A stretch of 15,959 bases of DNA, from NCBI GenBank assembly GCA_003153875.1, contig PMBY01000520.1:1-15959 (forward strand), in the 5' to 3' direction. How positions within the stretch are numbered: the stretch's first letter is position 1; each line of letters begins with the position of its first letter. This document shows positions 14,376-15,959 of this stretch, piece after piece. The translations under genes were made by a program, and so were the position numbers. The stretch is from Myxococcales bacterium. GTDB taxonomy: Bacteria; Myxococcota; Polyangia; Fen-1088. Under the pieces are notes generated by a model, which did no database searches, was not told the DNA's origin, and worked only from the letters and a program-made list of their open reading frames with translations.

Positions 14376-14566
14376 GACAGATCGGCGGCGCCCTCGCGAT
14401 CGCGCGTGCCGTGTGTACCACCGCGAGCGAGGAAATGGAGAAGGTGGTCCGGCGCGCGGGACTGGACGCTGCGCCCAAGCTGGCGGGAAAGTGGTGCTGT
14501 GAGGCGCTGTCCGCGGCTGACCCTGGGCCTGCAACCAAGTGCGGGTGCGGGGAGGAGCGAACGTGA
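14369..14566 (+). CDS. Possible 65-residue Cys-containing protein
   Basis: This frame has strong G/C bias at third codon positions, as real genes here do. Its TGA overlaps a GTG (GTGA at 14563-14566) that is preceded by GGAGGAG, a pattern of translational coupling. The product is helical and Ala-rich (MEKVVRRAGLDAAPKLAGKW) with CC in the middle and KCGCGEERT at the end. I do not recognise it. The ATG at 14369 abuts the padR -35 box; an internal ATG near 14432 is an alternative start. It would be divergent from padR and could share its operator. A chance ORF is not excluded. Confidence 0.35.
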   Translation: MSRQIGGALAIARAVCTTASEEMEKVVRRAGLDAAPKLAGKWCCEALSAADPGPATKCGCGEERT

Positions 14567-14585
14567 GCTTTGTGCAAACGATTGG

Positions 14586-14885
14586 ATGGGGATAGCCGCG
14601 CTCGGGCGCAATCTCACCGCCACGCCCCGCCCAAAGCAAGAGGCCACGCTGGTCACGCGCGGGCCGTACCGGTTCGTGCGCCACCCCATGTACTCTGGCG
14701 CAACGCTTGCGGCGTTCGGCTGGGCGTTCGCGGTCCACGGATGGCTGACGCTTGTCTACGCGACCGTGCTTCTGGTCTTCTTCGACATCAAGGCTCGCCG
14801 CGAAGAACGCTGGCTGCGCGAAGAGATTCCCGGGTATGCCGCGCACGCGCAGCACGTACGCAGACTGATCCCGTTCATCTACTGA
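14586..14885 (+). pseudogene. N-terminally truncated isoprenylcysteine/phospholipid methyltransferase-like gene
   Basis: The frame encodes the C-terminal half of the ICMT/PEMT membrane methyltransferase family: GRNLTATPRP, LVTRGPYRFVRHPMYSG (SAM-binding RHPMY motif), two hydrophobic segments (ATLAAFGWAFAVHGWL; LVYATVLLVFFDI) and KARREERWLREEIPGY. The first membrane helices normally preceding this are absent. The frame is open back to 14307 but upstream residues are unlike the family. A well-placed GTG at 14563 with GGAGGAG starts a different frame (VSFVQTIGWG) that stops after ten codons, just where ICMT similarity begins one frame over. This looks like an internal deletion with a frameshift; a functional 99-residue protein from ATG 14586 cannot be excluded. 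Its 3' end overlaps the convergent arsC by 11 bp. Confidence 0.55.
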
Positions 14886-15285
14886 TTTGCGCGAAAAACT
14901 CGCTGATCCGCCGTCGCAGCTCATCGCGCACCTTGCGAAAGGCGTCCAGGCGCTCCGCTTCTGAACCGTCCACTGCCGCAGGATCAGGCAGGCCCCAATG
15001 CAGCCGCGTGGCTTTGCCGAGGAACAGCGGACATTCCTCCTCGCCGCACAGGGTGATGACCGTGTCGACCTCGGCCGCTGGAATTTCTGCAACCGCCTTT
15101 GCTCGCTGCCCAGAGATGTCTATGCCGATCTCCTTGAGCACCGCTATCGCCTCGGGCCGCACGCTGGTCGGGCGCGAGCCGGCCGACCACAGCTTGGTTC
15201 CCACCGGAGCCAGCAAACGGGCGATTCCCTCGGCCATCTGGCTGCGGGCCGAGTTGGCCACGCAGAGAAAAAGTACGCCTTTCAT
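14875..15285 (-). CDS. arsC: Arsenate reductase, low-molecular-weight phosphatase type
   Basis: The 136-residue product has the phosphatase P-loop CVANSARS (Cys8 nucleophile, Arg14; CX5R), the WSAGSRP segment, a TLCGEEECP motif with Cys80 and Cys85 as likely resolving thiols, and LPDPAA near 99-104 carrying the catalytic Asp. These are the marks of thioredoxin- or mycothiol-linked ArsC, which reduces arsenate to arsenite in the cytoplasm. AGGAGG precedes the ATG at 15285, which overlaps the acr3 stop as ATGA, so the two are co-translated and supply a reductase with its efflux pump. No ArsR-type regulator is seen; it may lie beyond the window. Confidence 0.92.
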   Translation of the reverse strand: MKGVLFLCVANSARSQMAEGIARLLAPVGTKLWSAGSRPTSVRPEAIAVLKEIGIDISGQRAKAVAEIPAAEVDTVITLCGEEECPLFLGKATRLHWGLPDPAAVDGSEAERLDAFRKVRDELRRRISEFFAQISR

Positions 15286-15959
15286 GTTGGAACCTCCTGT
15301 CTGCGGAAGTATCTACGCCCAAGCCAGAGCGCGACGTTGACCAGCCCGATCATGACGGGCACCTCGACCAGCGGCCCGATCACCGCAGCGAACGCCGCGC
15401 CGTGGTTGATCCCGAAGGTTGCGACGGCCACGGCGATGGCGAGTTCGAAGTTGTTTGAGGCCGCCGTGAATGACAGTGTCGTCGCCTGGCCGTGGGTGGC
15501 GCCCACCTTCTTCGACATGAAGAAGGAGAGGAAGAACATCAGCACGAAGTAGATGAGCAGCGGAATCGCGATGCGAACTACGTCGAGAGGCAGCTCCACG
15601 ATCTTTTCGCCCTTGAGCGAGAACATCACCACGATGGTAAAAAGCAGTGCGACCAGCGTGATGGGGCTGATCTTCGGGATGAACTTGCTTTGGTACCAGT
15701 GCTTGCTCTTCAGCCTGATGAGTGAGAACCGCGTGACCACCCCAGCGATGAAGGGGATGCCGAGGTAGACGAAGACGCTCTTGGCGATTGCGCCGATGGT
15801 GATGTTCACCGCCACGCCCTTCAGGCCGAACCAAGTCGGGAGAACCGTGATGAAGACGTAGGCGTAGACCGAGAAGAAGAGCACCTGGAAGATCGAATTG
15901 AAGGCGACCAGGCCGGCGCAGTATTCGCTGTCACCCTTGGCCAGGTCGTTCCACACGAT
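15282..15959 (-). CDS. acr3: ACR3-family arsenite efflux permease, 5' end outside the window
   Basis: The frame runs off the window end, so only the C-terminal 225 residues of a ~350-400 residue carrier are visible. They include VWNDLAKGD after the fourth helix (the conserved Cys lies just outside), several hydrophobic helices, and [20 protein letters not shown], whose Glu is the conserved residue of the ACR3 transport site. The segment [20 protein letters not shown] closes the family pattern. ACR3 exports arsenite across the inner membrane using the proton motive force. The gene overlaps arsC by 4 bp. Confidence 0.93.
   Translation of the reverse strand: MVWNDLAKGDSEYCAGLVAFNSIFQVLFFSVYAYVFITVLPTWFGLKGVAVNITIGAIAKSVFVYLGIPFIAGVVTRFSLIRLKSKHWYQSKFIPKISPITLVALLFTIVVMFSLKGEKIVELPLDVVRIAIPLLIYFVLMFFLSFFMSKKVGATHGQATTLSFTAASNNFELAIAVAVATFGINHGAAFAAVIGPLVEVPVMIGLVNVALWLGRRYFRRQEVPT

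Noticed and set aside
14361..15092. 243-codon minus-strand frame spanning the padR promoter region to arsC
   Set aside because: It overlaps arsC and the ICMT-like frame in a different phase, crosses a GC-biased area and has no recognisable features.

Overview
The window looks like a chromosomal segment from a high-GC member of the Myxococcota. The evidence is the C-terminal anchors of three exported proteins (Cys, short hydrophobic stretch, Arg/Lys cluster; one is a clear MYXO-CTERM signal), the very long Gly/Ser/Thr/Ala linkers in four genes, and the abundance of lipoproteins. No rRNA, tRNA, CRISPR array, transposase or integrase is visible.

Layout. (1) 1-900, minus: 3'-truncated exported protein with a TPR-like stretch and a Gly/Ala-rich hydrophobic region. 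(2) 1215-4894: two convergent cell-surface genes whose 3' ends overlap by 28 bp, a lipoprotein with an Asl1/GH128-like glycosidase domain and a fibronectin III plus right-handed beta-helix protein with a MYXO-CTERM anchor. (3) 5072-7382, minus: a stand-alone pfaD-type enoyl reductase gene followed by a methyltransferase-like gene. (4) 7654-12858: two tandem paralogues of a Tat-exported DUF362-like protein with a Gly-rich stalk and a basic C-terminal anchor. Between them, on the opposite strand, lie a molbindin (Mop/TOBE) gene and an XRE-HTH regulator fused to a periplasmic-binding-protein-like domain. This is the most unusual block. (5) 13023-13589: a small unknown lipoprotein. (6) 13603-14375, minus: a PadR regulator with an N-terminal Cys cluster followed 2 bp later by a protein with 16 cysteines and a C-terminal coiled coil. 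A near-consensus promoter precedes them, with a perfect palindrome between -35 and -10. (7) 14369-14885, plus: a small Cys-containing ORF and a truncated isoprenylcysteine-methyltransferase-like gene. (8) 14875-15959, minus: an arsenic pair, acr3 (cut by the window end) and arsC, overlapping by ATGA.

How they may work together. acr3 and arsC together make an arsenate reduction/arsenite efflux unit. The PadR/Cys-rich pair next to them looks like a self-regulated metal- or redox-responsive module. The molbindin and XRE-PBP regulator suggest molybdate or other oxyanion sensing, and the flanking Tat substrates are exported folded, so a link between the two is possible but unproven. All family names come from reading the translations by eye; no search was run.
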